Source: Clostridiales bacterium (GTDB taxonomy: Bacteria > Bacillota > Clostridia > Lachnospirales > WRAX01). Taken from it: a stretch of DNA of 7,826 nt. How positions within the stretch are numbered: the stretch's first letter is position 1; every line of letters begins with the position of its first letter. The notes under the pieces are model-generated. The model did no database searches, was not told where the DNA came from, and worked only from the letters and a program-made list of their open reading frames with translations. Below, one piece after another: positions 1 to 5,491 of this stretch. Position numbers and translations under genes: made by a program. The stretch is taken from contig JAISVU010000244.1 in assembly GCA_031271375.1 (NCBI GenBank), forward strand, positions 1 to 7,826. Direction: 5' to 3'.

Positions 1-266
1 GACAGCTGGATGATGTTGGCTATGGCCCCCTTTGGATCCAGCTTAGGCGGGGTGAAGGTCAGGGTGATGGATTTAAGCCCTGTTATCAGCCTGTCTAACG
101 GCAGGCCCCATAATATCGAGCCGATGGAACCGCCGAAGGTTATCAGTATGGACGGGCCGTCGACATACGCCATCAAGGCCGGCATATCGAAACCAACCGT
201 TATCATCAGGGACAGGATCATAAACCCTATCGAGAATGTTGCTCCAAGAACCGAACCTAGGTCCAA
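1..266 (-). CDS. motA: MotA, flagellar stator protein (3' end beyond the window)
   Basis: MotA forms, with MotB, the stator channel that converts ion flow into motor torque. Only the first 88 residues are in view, out of about 260 expected. They match the MotA N-terminus: LDLGSVLGATFSIGFMILSL gives membrane helix 1 (about 5-24), then PALMAYVDGPSILITFGGSI and GSILWGLPLDRLITGLK give helix 2 (about 38-55) and the start of the cytoplasmic loop. The DGPSILITFGG segment corresponds to the conserved D-x-PS-x-L-x-V-x-GG pattern of the family. The start appears to be TTG at 266-264: an in-frame TAA at 287-285 excludes any ATG or GTG further up, and GAAAGGCGG lies 8-11 bases before the TTG. Whether the coupling ion is H+ or Na+ cannot be told from this part. 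Confidence 0.9.
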   Translation of the reverse strand, partial: MDLGSVLGATFSIGFMILSLMITVGFDMPALMAYVDGPSILITFGGSIGSILWGLPLDRLITGLKSITLTFTPPKLDPKGAIANIIQL

Positions 267-304
267 AACCCACGCCGCCTTTCGTTAATTAATGAGCCAG
301 CTGT

Positions 305-514
305 TTAACCGATATTTACCTTGCCCCCCGAAAAGGGGAATATCTCTTTCTTGTAAGCGATCGTCTTGTCTATGATCTCGTCCACGGAATCGCGGACTAT
401 TATTTTCCGGCCTGTGTTCATCGTTATCATCGTGTCGGGGTTGGATTCCACCATCTCTATTAACTCGCAGTTTATAACGATTTGCTTATCATTCAGTTTT
501 GTTATGGTTATCAT
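305..514 (-). CDS. flbD: FlbD/SwrD family flagellar protein
   Basis: Small protein of the FlbD/SwrD (YlzI) family, not to be confused with the Caulobacter regulator also called FlbD. In B. subtilis SwrD is needed for full motor torque and swarming, probably by acting on the stators; the mechanism is not known. It has 69 residues, the normal family length. MITITKLNDKQIVINCELIE, MVESNPDTMITMNTGRKIIV and the DSVDEIIDKTIAYKKEI segment cover the whole family pattern. The frame remains open upstream to 595, but those 27 residues are not part of the family and overlap the predicted promoter, so the ATG at 514 is chosen. AAGGG lies 5 bases before it. Its neighbour motA follows after 38 bases, consistent with a motor-related role. 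Confidence 0.93.
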   Translation of the reverse strand: MITITKLNDKQIVINCELIEMVESNPDTMITMNTGRKIIVRDSVDEIIDKTIAYKKEIFPFSGGKVNIG

Positions 515-563
515 TAAAACCCTTCTTTCCGCGTAAAAACGTTTATAACCGTCATTATGTGAT

Positions 564-592
564 AGTATAGCATAAAAGTGAACTTTTGTCCA
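564..592 (-). promoter_or_regulatory. Predicted sigma-A promoter for flbD-motA
   Basis: On the minus strand TGGACA (592-587, one mismatch to TTGACA) is followed by exactly 17 bases and TATACT (569-564, one mismatch to TATAAT). A TG dinucleotide in the extended -10 position (TGCTATACT) strengthens it. The expected start of transcription is near 558-556, giving a 5' leader of about 43 bases before the flbD ATG at 514. The site lies just downstream of the inverted-repeat element, within the longest gap in the window. It would let flbD, motA and following genes be transcribed independently of the upstream hook operon. No sigma-28 (TAAA...GCCGATAA) site was found here. Confidence 0.65.
574..587. 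promoter_or_regulatory. Palindrome between -35 and -10, possible operator
   Basis: AAAAGTGAACTTTT on the plus strand: 6-base arms AAAAGT and ACTTTT around a GA centre. It fills most of the spacer of the predicted flbD promoter, a position where a bound repressor would block RNA polymerase. The sequence is short and AT rich, so chance is a real possibility. I do not recognise it as the site of a known regulator. Confidence 0.3.
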
Positions 593-613
593 CACATAAA
601 CAGCGGATTCTTT

Positions 614-757
614 CTAGGACCGAGAGCCCAGAACCGAGAACCGAGATAGTTACTTTATGAAAAATCGGTAATCATCAAACCCTAACCTGTGCTTAGGGTT
701 CCTGGCCTTCCATAACTAACTATCTGGGTTCTCGGCTCTTCTTTATCTCGGCTCTAG
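614..757. repeat. 144-bp element with imperfect terminal inverted repeats (MITE-like)
   Basis: The ends are mirror images: CTAGGACCGAGA (614-625) against the reverse complement of TCTCGGCTCTAG (746-757), 10 of 12 matching. Further in, CCGAGAACCGAGATAGTTA (634-652) matches the reverse complement of TAACTATCTGGGTTCTCGG (717-735) at 18 of 19 positions. The centre holds a perfect 8-bp hairpin. Three CCGAG units occur in the left arm (620, 634, 641) and two in the right arm as CTCGG. TTT flanks both sides (611-613, 758-760), which might be a 3-bp target duplication but could be chance. No protein of useful length is encoded. The layout fits a miniature transposable element or a dispersed palindromic repeat. 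A copy elsewhere in the genome would be needed to prove mobility. Confidence 0.65.
678..700. repeat. Perfect 8-bp inverted repeat inside the element
   Basis: AACCCTAA (678-685) and TTAGGGTT (693-700) are exact reverse complements separated by 7 bases. In the minus-strand transcript this forms a hairpin soon after the flgE stop. The nearest T run is about 13 bases downstream of the stem, too far for a typical intrinsic terminator, so a termination role is doubtful. Confidence 0.6.
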
Positions 758-758
758 T

Positions 759-2285
759 TTACCTTTTAAGATTTACCAGCTCCTGCAGCATGTCGTCCGA
801 GGTTGTTATAACGCGGGAGTTGGCCTGGAAGCCGCGCTGCGTCGTTATCATCTCGGTGAACTCCTGGGAAAGGTCAACGTTCGACATCTCTAAGCTGCCG
901 GAGAGGAGCGACGACCCGTTTGACCCCGGCGGAACGCCGATGCCGTCGAAAAGGCCGGAGTTGCTGGTGGCTAAGAACAGGCTGTTGCCCATCTTTTCAA
1001 GGCCGGCGGGGTTTTTGAACTGGGTTATGGCTATCTGTGCCAGTTCCTCCGTCAAGCCGTTGGAATATATGCCTGTGAGGACGCCGGTTTCGCTGACTGC
1101 GGTACGTATCAGCTCGCCGGGTTCTTTTCCGTCGACATACTTGCCTGTGACGTCGGAGGTTGCGTTTACCTGCCTCATATCCCCGAAATTGATGATTATT
1201 TGGTCGTTTGTCGCGGTAATGGCCTCGCCTGTCGTGGCGTCGGTGTTGGTTTTCATCATACCGAACTCGGCGTCGGGCAATAGCGGGTCGACGCTTCTGA
1301 CATACATCACCATCTGGTAACTGTCCACCGTTCCCGTAGCAGGCGCTGTGGCAGGAATCTGAAGGGGAATGACATTACCATTTTCATCAAACCTAAATTG
1401 CGGAGTGATCGAAGTATCGGCTATAGGCCCGGCTGCGGGCCACGTCGGTTTAGTGGTTTCAGGCGGGGTTAAGTCTCGGGCGCCAAAGCTGATATCAAAC
1501 AGGAACGTCTTCTTGGGGTCGCTGGCTAAATAGGCCTGGGTTTTGAAGGTGTTGGGTGCGGCCGGGTCTTCTACTTGCTTGGGGGTCATTGTCCAGTACC
1601 CATCCGCTGTTGCGGTTGCCGGAGTGTATTTATACGTCACGTCAACCACATAGCGGTTGCCTACTGTATCGTAGAAGGACATAGTCGAGGTATAACCGGC
1701 CGTGCCGTTTGTCGCGGCGTTCAGGTTGCCCGCCATGTCTATCATACTGGTCGCTTCCGGGGCCGTATACTCCATATCCGGTGTTATCTGTATAGGGGCG
1801 ACCTTGCCCTGGGGTATCGTCCACTGCCCGTAAGTTGGCGAGTTGGGATCGGTATCCTTAACCCGCATCCATCCGTTCACGAGCAGGCCGCTGGGGTTTG
1901 TAAGGTTCCCCTGCTCGTCCACGCGGAATGCCCCGGCCCGTGTGAAGTAGTACCCGGACTCGTCGCTGAGGATAAAGAAGCCCTCGCCCTGTATCATCAA
2001 GTCAAGAGACCAGTCTGTGCGCTGGGTCGCGCCGGTGGTCATTATCTGGTCTATTGAGGCTACGTTGGCGCCCAGGCCGATCTGCATCGGGTTGCGCCCG
2101 CCGCGCTGGGTGGCGGGATCCGCTCTTGAGGCGCTGGAAAGCGTCTGATTGAAGACATCGTAGAACGTCACCCGGCTTGTCTTATACCCGGCGGTATTTA
2201 CGTTCGAGATGTTATTGGCGATTACGTCCATCTTGGTTTGGTGCACCCGCAGCCCTGAAACTGCGGAGAACAAAGAACGCATCAT
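759..2285 (-). CDS. flgE: FlgE, flagellar hook protein
   Basis: Exported structural subunit that polymerises under the FlgD cap to form the universal joint between rod and filament. The protein has 508 residues, longer than the 402 of E. coli FlgE but normal for Gram-positive hooks with a bigger outer domain. The N-terminal rod/hook motif is at 5-40 (SLFSAVSGLRVHQTKMDVIA then NNISNVNTAGYKTSR). The shared SLDLMIQGEGFFIL and YFTRAGAF segments follow at 93-120. The outer, variable D2-type part runs from about 165 to 390, starting with the MIDMAGNLNAATNG segment. The C-terminal D0/D1 helix is at about 458-508 (LLSGSLEMSNVDLSQEFTEM, ITTQRGFQANSRVITTSDDM). Two adjacent ATGs (2285, 2282) could start the protein; the AAGGGGGG site is 9 or 12 bases upstream, favouring 2285. 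TAA at 761-759 is two bases from an inverted-repeat element. Confidence 0.97.
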   Translation of the reverse strand: MMRSLFSAVSGLRVHQTKMDVIANNISNVNTAGYKTSRVTFYDVFNQTLSSASRADPATQRGGRNPMQIGLGANVASIDQIMTTGATQRTDWSLDLMIQGEGFFILSDESGYYFTRAGAFRVDEQGNLTNPSGLLVNGWMRVKDTDPNSPTYGQWTIPQGKVAPIQITPDMEYTAPEATSMIDMAGNLNAATNGTAGYTSTMSFYDTVGNRYVVDVTYKYTPATATADGYWTMTPKQVEDPAAPNTFKTQAYLASDPKKTFLFDISFGARDLTPPETTKPTWPAAGPIADTSITPQFRFDENGNVIPLQIPATAPATGTVDSYQMVMYVRSVDPLLPDAEFGMMKTNTDATTGEAITATNDQIIINFGDMRQVNATSDVTGKYVDGKEPGELIRTAVSETGVLTGIYSNGLTEELAQIAITQFKNPAGLEKMGNSLFLATSNSGLFDGIGVPPGSNGSSLLSGSLEMSNVDLSQEFTEMITTQRGFQANSRVITTSDDMLQELVNLKR

Positions 2286-2379
2286 AATGTTTTACCCCCC
2301 TTATTTAATAAGGGACGGGGCCGCGTTCCTTCCGTCATTCGGGAACGCGAGACCTCCCGGCTTGCGCCTGGGTCCGGCC
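2286..2379 (-). promoter_or_regulatory. Structured intercistronic leader before flgE with three possible stem-loops
   Basis: The 94 bases between flg_new and flgE can fold, in transcript order, into three hairpins. The first (2374-2351) pairs GACC with GGTC and, inside, GGC with GCC across a GCAA tetraloop of GNRA type. The second pairs CGCGTTCC (2349-2342) with GGAACGCG (2329-2322), a perfect 8-bp stem with a 12-base loop. The third (2314-2298) is CCCTTAT-TAA-ATAAGGG, and its 3' arm is part of the flgE ribosome site AAGGGGGG. None is followed by a T run, so these are not intrinsic terminators. They could act in RNA processing, message stability or control of flgE translation. Pairing is seen in the sequence; function is inferred. 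Confidence 0.5.
2298..2314 (-). promoter_or_regulatory. Hairpin that includes the flgE ribosome binding site
   Basis: Seven perfect base pairs, CCCTTAT with ATAAGGG, around a TAA loop; an eighth U-G pair is possible. The AAGGG of the 3' arm is the first half of AAGGGGGG, the only Shine-Dalgarno site for flgE, which ends 9 bases before the ATG at 2285. Folding would hide part of the ribosome site. The remaining GGG stays free, so the effect may be partial. Confidence 0.5.
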
Positions 2380-2781
2380 TTATACTATTACAGCCCCGTC
2401 AATGTTAGTGTAGATTTTGCTTTCTGTTGACTGCATTGCCGTGATGACCGTTCTGCTTCTGGTGTTCACAACCAGCGCGTATCCGTCCACCAGCACCAGC
2501 GAGTCCGCGACGCCTTTATTCGCCGCCGCCCTTACCCCGTCCTCTACCCGCTTTAGCTGATCCGGCGTAAGCTCTACATCCCGCGAGTTAAGCCGCACCT
2601 CGGCGTGCTTCGAGAATTTGAGCCGCTCGCTTTGGTCTACCGCCCGTGAGAATATGTCGTTAAATGAACGGATATCCTGCCTCTGGGCTTGGTTTACCTG
2701 CGCGGACTGCTTAACCGGCGATACCGGGGTTACGGGATTTACCGGGTTGACGCCCATATTACGCGGATTCATTGGCACCAT
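2380..2781 (-). CDS. flg_new-family flagellar operon protein (function unknown)
   Basis: Small conserved protein that in Clostridia and related bacteria lies between flgD and flgE; I recognise it as the flg_new family (TIGR02530 type). No biochemical role is established that I know of. It has 133 residues. The N-terminal ~40 are polar and flexible, with a run of four xPV triplets (NPVNPVTPVSPV, 12-23). The family core begins at LKFSKHAEVRLNSRDVELT (54-72) and runs through LVLVDGYALVVNTRSRTVIT (95-114) to TNIDGAVIV at the C-terminus. There is no signal peptide or membrane segment. The ATG at 2781 overlaps the last 23 bases of flgD in another frame, which suggests translational coupling. A second ATG at 2772 is equally possible: AGGGG sites precede both. 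The lack of Cys and the flexible N-terminus would fit an exported hook-assembly factor, but that is inference. Confidence 0.85.
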   Translation of the reverse strand: MVPMNPRNMGVNPVNPVTPVSPVKQSAQVNQAQRQDIRSFNDIFSRAVDQSERLKFSKHAEVRLNSRDVELTPDQLKRVEDGVRAAANKGVADSLVLVDGYALVVNTRSRTVITAMQSTESKIYTNIDGAVIV

Positions 2782-3805
2782 TCCCCTGCCCCTGGCTTAT
2801 AACCTTTACCTCCGACGCCAGCAGGTATCTCTCCGTGCCTTCGTCGTCCTGCACCACCACATAGGCTTCGCTTTCCTCTATCCGTATTTCGGAGACAGTG
2901 CCTTCCCTGCCGTAAGAGGTTATGCGTTTGCCCAGCATGTTCAGCGCCGTGACCAGGCCTTCCAGCTCTTTGATGGGCACGTACTTGGTTTCGGTTCCGT
3001 TGTTTACGCCAACAAGGATATTGTCTCCCTGGATATCGATGCCCGCGATAACGCCTTTGTGCCAGCCGCCGTCAACATAAATATTGAGTTCCTTCGTGCC
3101 GTTCAGCAGATTGCTCTTCTCCCCGACGGATATGACCGCGCCGGGATCCAGCTCGTAGCCGTTCACGAGAAGCCTTGTGCCCTTTGCGCCGAACATTACG
3201 GAGTCCACTATGCCTTCCATGTAGCCGTTGGGCTTGCCGTTCTCGTCCACGGTAATCGCCTGCACCCACTGACCCACCAAAGTAAGGCTCTGCTGGTTCG
3301 CGACGTTGTTGTTCATGTTTTGCAATAAGCTAAGGCGGGAGTAATCGTCATAGACATTCTCTACCCCGGTAAGTTCAAGGTCTTTGATTATCGGGTTCCC
3401 TTCGTCGCTTACGCCGCCCGTGTCTACCACCAGCACCGGCTGCCCCGACACGAACTTGACCGAAGTAACGACGCCCTCGACAGCTTCGTAGCTGTTTGTC
3501 GCCTGGATATACGACGTGCCCTGCACCGTGCGCCCTATCATCGAATAGGCCTGCGACTTCGCGTAGGACGTGTTCATGTTCTGCATCTGCTCCAGCGCCG
3601 AGAACTGCGCCATCTGCGCTATGAAGGCCTTGTCGTCCATTGGCTCAAGGGGGTCTTGGTACTGCAGCTGGGCTATCAGTAGCTTGATGAACGCGTCCTT
3701 GTCCAGCTCGCCGAACTTCTTAGGGATATCCTTTGCCAGCGGGGATGTTGCAACGCCGTATTTATAATCGCTTTGCAATACGCCGTCAACATATTCGTTT
3801 GCCAT
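2759..3805 (-). CDS. flgD: FlgD, hook assembly scaffold (hook cap), long form with repeated C-terminal beta modules
   Basis: FlgD caps the growing hook and guides insertion of FlgE subunits; it is exported and later discarded. The protein has 348 residues, against about 230 in E. coli and about 140 in B. subtilis. Residues ~33-78 carry the family N-terminal domain: LDKDAFIKLLIAQLQYQDPL followed by EPMDDKAFIAQMAQFSALEQ. The rest is not an obvious match to the enterobacterial FlgD C-terminal fold. It seems to be three full and one partial copy of a short beta unit: SMIGRTVQ...EGVVTSVKF (88-117), TLVGQWVQ...EGIVDSVMF (175-205), KGVIAGIDI (250-258, partial) and NMLGKRIT...EGTVSEIRI (289-309). The ATG at 3805 has a good GAGGTG site 5 bases before it. 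The stop lies inside the start region of the next gene. N-terminal assignment is secure; the repeat reading is from inspection. Confidence 0.95.
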   Translation of the reverse strand: MANEYVDGVLQSDYKYGVATSPLAKDIPKKFGELDKDAFIKLLIAQLQYQDPLEPMDDKAFIAQMAQFSALEQMQNMNTSYAKSQAYSMIGRTVQGTSYIQATNSYEAVEGVVTSVKFVSGQPVLVVDTGGVSDEGNPIIKDLELTGVENVYDDYSRLSLLQNMNNNVANQQSLTLVGQWVQAITVDENGKPNGYMEGIVDSVMFGAKGTRLLVNGYELDPGAVISVGEKSNLLNGTKELNIYVDGGWHKGVIAGIDIQGDNILVGVNNGTETKYVPIKELEGLVTALNMLGKRITSYGREGTVSEIRIEESEAYVVVQDDEGTERYLLASEVKVISQGQGNGANESA

Positions 3806-3830
3806 GTTCTCACCTCTTTTTGTCTCTTTT

Positions 3831-5429
3831 TTATGCCGTTACGTTAATCTCCAGAGGGTTCTCTGTCCCGTCCGCGCCGTTTTCCGCGTAATCGTCAGGC
3901 GCTAGGCCTTCTATCCCGTTGCGGGACATAATCGACGATATACGTCTTGCCGATATGCGGCCTTCCCCGCCGAAAGCCGAATTATCAGCCTGACCGGAGT
4001 TTTGATTTGCGTTTTCCTGGCCAACATAGGCCGACATATCGCCTACAAGGACGCCTTTCTCGGTCAGCGCGTCTTTAAGCTGATTAAACTGGGATTCAAG
4101 AATCTCCTTCACGCGTTGGTTCTCCGCGTAGAACTGGGCCGTCACGACGCCATTCTGCGTCACGATACGCATTTGCACCTCGCCCAGCGATTCGGGCTTC
4201 AGTGTAAGCCTCAGCTCTGTGGTGTCCTGCCTTACGTCAACCTTCATCCGCTCAACCAGCTGATTGATAACGTCCTGCGTATCAATCCCCACGCGCCCCG
4301 CTTCCGGGTTCCTCAGCGACGTCGTTTGCGCCGCCCGGTATGTGCCGATGTTTTGAACCATCGGGTTAATCTCGGCCTCCGGTTGACTGGCTTCCGCGTC
4401 CGCCTCCTTGACCTTTGGCAGCGCGTCCGGTGTTTGAACCGGTTTGTCTGCCGTTACTCTGGTTGGAATAACGCTTTCTTCAGCCGTCGCGGTTCCGGTT
4501 GTCACGGCCCCGTCTTCGGTTTTGGGAGCTTCGTAAACAACTGCCGTCGCGGCTTGGTTATCCTGATTAACTGATGTTTGAGCAGCCTCTTGACCGGCGG
4601 ATTGGGCGGTGTTTTGATTGGAGCCTTGAGCGGCGTTTTCTGAGTTCGCCGCTTGTACAACCGGAGTTATCACAGGCTCATTCGCCGCGCCGGTTTGCAC
4701 TGCTTCCGCCGATACCGCTTTAAGCTGGGCCGTGCTCACATCCGCGGGTTTGTTGTCCAGGAACGCCTTTGCCTGCCGCGTCATCGCTTCCAGCGTTTGA
4801 ACCACATCCGGGCGGTATAAAAGCTCCACCGGGCTAGACGCCCCTACTGCGGCCTGCATAAGCGCCGTGGCGTTCGCGGTTACGGTTAAATCCGCTGCGG
4901 TAAGGTTCAGATCGGCCATCAAGCTGGCGACCATATCCGCGCTTATCCCCAGCAGCTGCGCGATGTTCTGCATCAGGGCCTGCTGTTCCTCCGGGGTTAT
5001 TACGGTCTTCTCAGTCGCCGCCGCTTTCCCTCCGGTATCCTGGGCTTTATCGGTTTCGTTCGCGCCTTTAGCGGCTTCATTTGATTTCTCTTCCGCAGTC
5101 TTTCCCGCGCCGTCTACCGGCTTGTCTTGAGGCTTATCCCCGGTCTTTTGTGCCTGATCGCCGGATTCCTTCGCGCTTGTCGGCTTCTCGTCCTTCGGCG
5201 GGTTATTCACCGCTTCCTTTGGCTTGTCAGCGGGCTTTCTCTCCGCCGCCTCGGGCCTGTCGCTGCGGGCTTCATTCGTCTGACGGGTCTTCTGCGCCGT
5301 TTCGGATAGCACGCTGTCGAAGCTGGCGGAGCTCCTCGCCGCCGCGTTATTCTCGTTATTGCGTTCAGCCCGCCGGTTTTCGGCTTGGCTCACGGCCTGG
5401 CTCTGTTGAAAATAATCCGTCACCTTCAT
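3831..5429 (-). CDS. fliK: FliK, flagellar hook-length control protein
   Basis: Exported ruler protein that measures hook length and, through its C-terminal domain, makes FlhB switch export from hook to filament subunits. The protein has 532 residues. The first ~145 are disordered and rich in Ala, Lys, Glu, Gln and Pro. A more ordered helical part follows at about 146-227 (PEEQQALMQNIAQLLGISAD), then another Ala/Gln/Thr-rich linker to about 380. The conserved Flg_hook domain is at about 386-471, with the signature LKPESLGEV near 410-418 and then VTAQFYAENQRVKEILES. A further ~60 residues form a Gly/Asn-rich tail. The ATG at 5429 is chosen because a full AAAGGAGG site sits 8 bases before it; the GTG at 5438 that would extend the frame lies inside that site. 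Low-complexity N-termini are normal in this family. Identity rests on the C-terminal domain and operon position. Confidence 0.93.
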   Translation of the reverse strand: MKVTDYFQQSQAVSQAENRRAERNNENNAAARSSASFDSVLSETAQKTRQTNEARSDRPEAAERKPADKPKEAVNNPPKDEKPTSAKESGDQAQKTGDKPQDKPVDGAGKTAEEKSNEAAKGANETDKAQDTGGKAAATEKTVITPEEQQALMQNIAQLLGISADMVASLMADLNLTAADLTVTANATALMQAAVGASSPVELLYRPDVVQTLEAMTRQAKAFLDNKPADVSTAQLKAVSAEAVQTGAANEPVITPVVQAANSENAAQGSNQNTAQSAGQEAAQTSVNQDNQAATAVVYEAPKTEDGAVTTGTATAEESVIPTRVTADKPVQTPDALPKVKEADAEASQPEAEINPMVQNIGTYRAAQTTSLRNPEAGRVGIDTQDVINQLVERMKVDVRQDTTELRLTLKPESLGEVQMRIVTQNGVVTAQFYAENQRVKEILESQFNQLKDALTEKGVLVGDMSAYVGQENANQNSGQADNSAFGGEGRISARRISSIMSRNGIEGLAPDDYAENGADGTENPLEINVTA

Positions 5430-5437
5430 CTCGTTCA

Positions 5438-5445
5438 CCTCCTTT
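5438..5445 (-). promoter_or_regulatory. Consensus ribosome binding site of fliK
   Basis: AAAGGAGG on the minus strand, followed by 8 bases and then ATG at 5429. It is the strongest Shine-Dalgarno site in the window. It overlaps the in-frame GTG at 5438-5436, which argues against that GTG as start and fixes the fliK N-terminus as MKVTDYF. The preceding gap from the motE stop (5491-5446) holds only a weak 5-bp inverted repeat and no recognisable promoter. Confidence 0.85.
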
Positions 5446-5491
5446 CGTGAAGTATATTTATATAAACCGCCTGCAACGGTTCATACCGTAA

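Noticed and set aside
73..273. Minus-strand 66-codon open frame over the start of motA
   Set aside because: It is a different frame from the one with clear MotA homology and has no hydrophobic segments.
515..595. N-terminal extension of flbD to 595
   Set aside because: The extra 27 residues lie outside the FlbD/SwrD family pattern, overlap the predicted promoter, and the ATG at 514 has its own ribosome site.
729..745. Possible sigma-28 promoter TAAAGAAGAGCCGAGAA after flgE
   Set aside because: The two blocks are only 5 bases apart where about 15 are needed, and the sequence is part of the inverted repeat arm.
614..757. Intrinsic terminator after flgE
   Set aside because: The long imperfect stem could form in RNA, but no T run follows position 614 on the minus strand, so standard termination is not supported.
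790..2057. Plus-strand open frames opposite flgE (790-1320, 1575-2057)
   Set aside because: Antisense shadows of flgE with Cys- and Arg-rich low-plausibility translations and no family resemblance.
2286..2379. c-di-GMP riboswitch before flgE
   Set aside because: The hairpin layout and conserved loop bases of the GEMM class are not present; I see only generic stem-loops.
2618..3328. Plus-strand open frame of 236 codons opposite flgD and flg_new
   Set aside because: It runs antisense to two well-supported genes, has no recognisable domain and reads as the mirror of their codon bias.
5465..5481. Inverted repeat AACCG/CGGTT between motE and fliK as terminator
   Set aside because: Only five base pairs with a 7-base loop, and no T run follows on the minus strand; fliK must be read through here.
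3831..5491. Plus-strand open frames opposite fliK (4002-4574, 4867-5130, 5081-5491)
   Set aside because: Antisense shadows caused by the GC-rich, stop-poor fliK sequence; no ribosome sites or domains.
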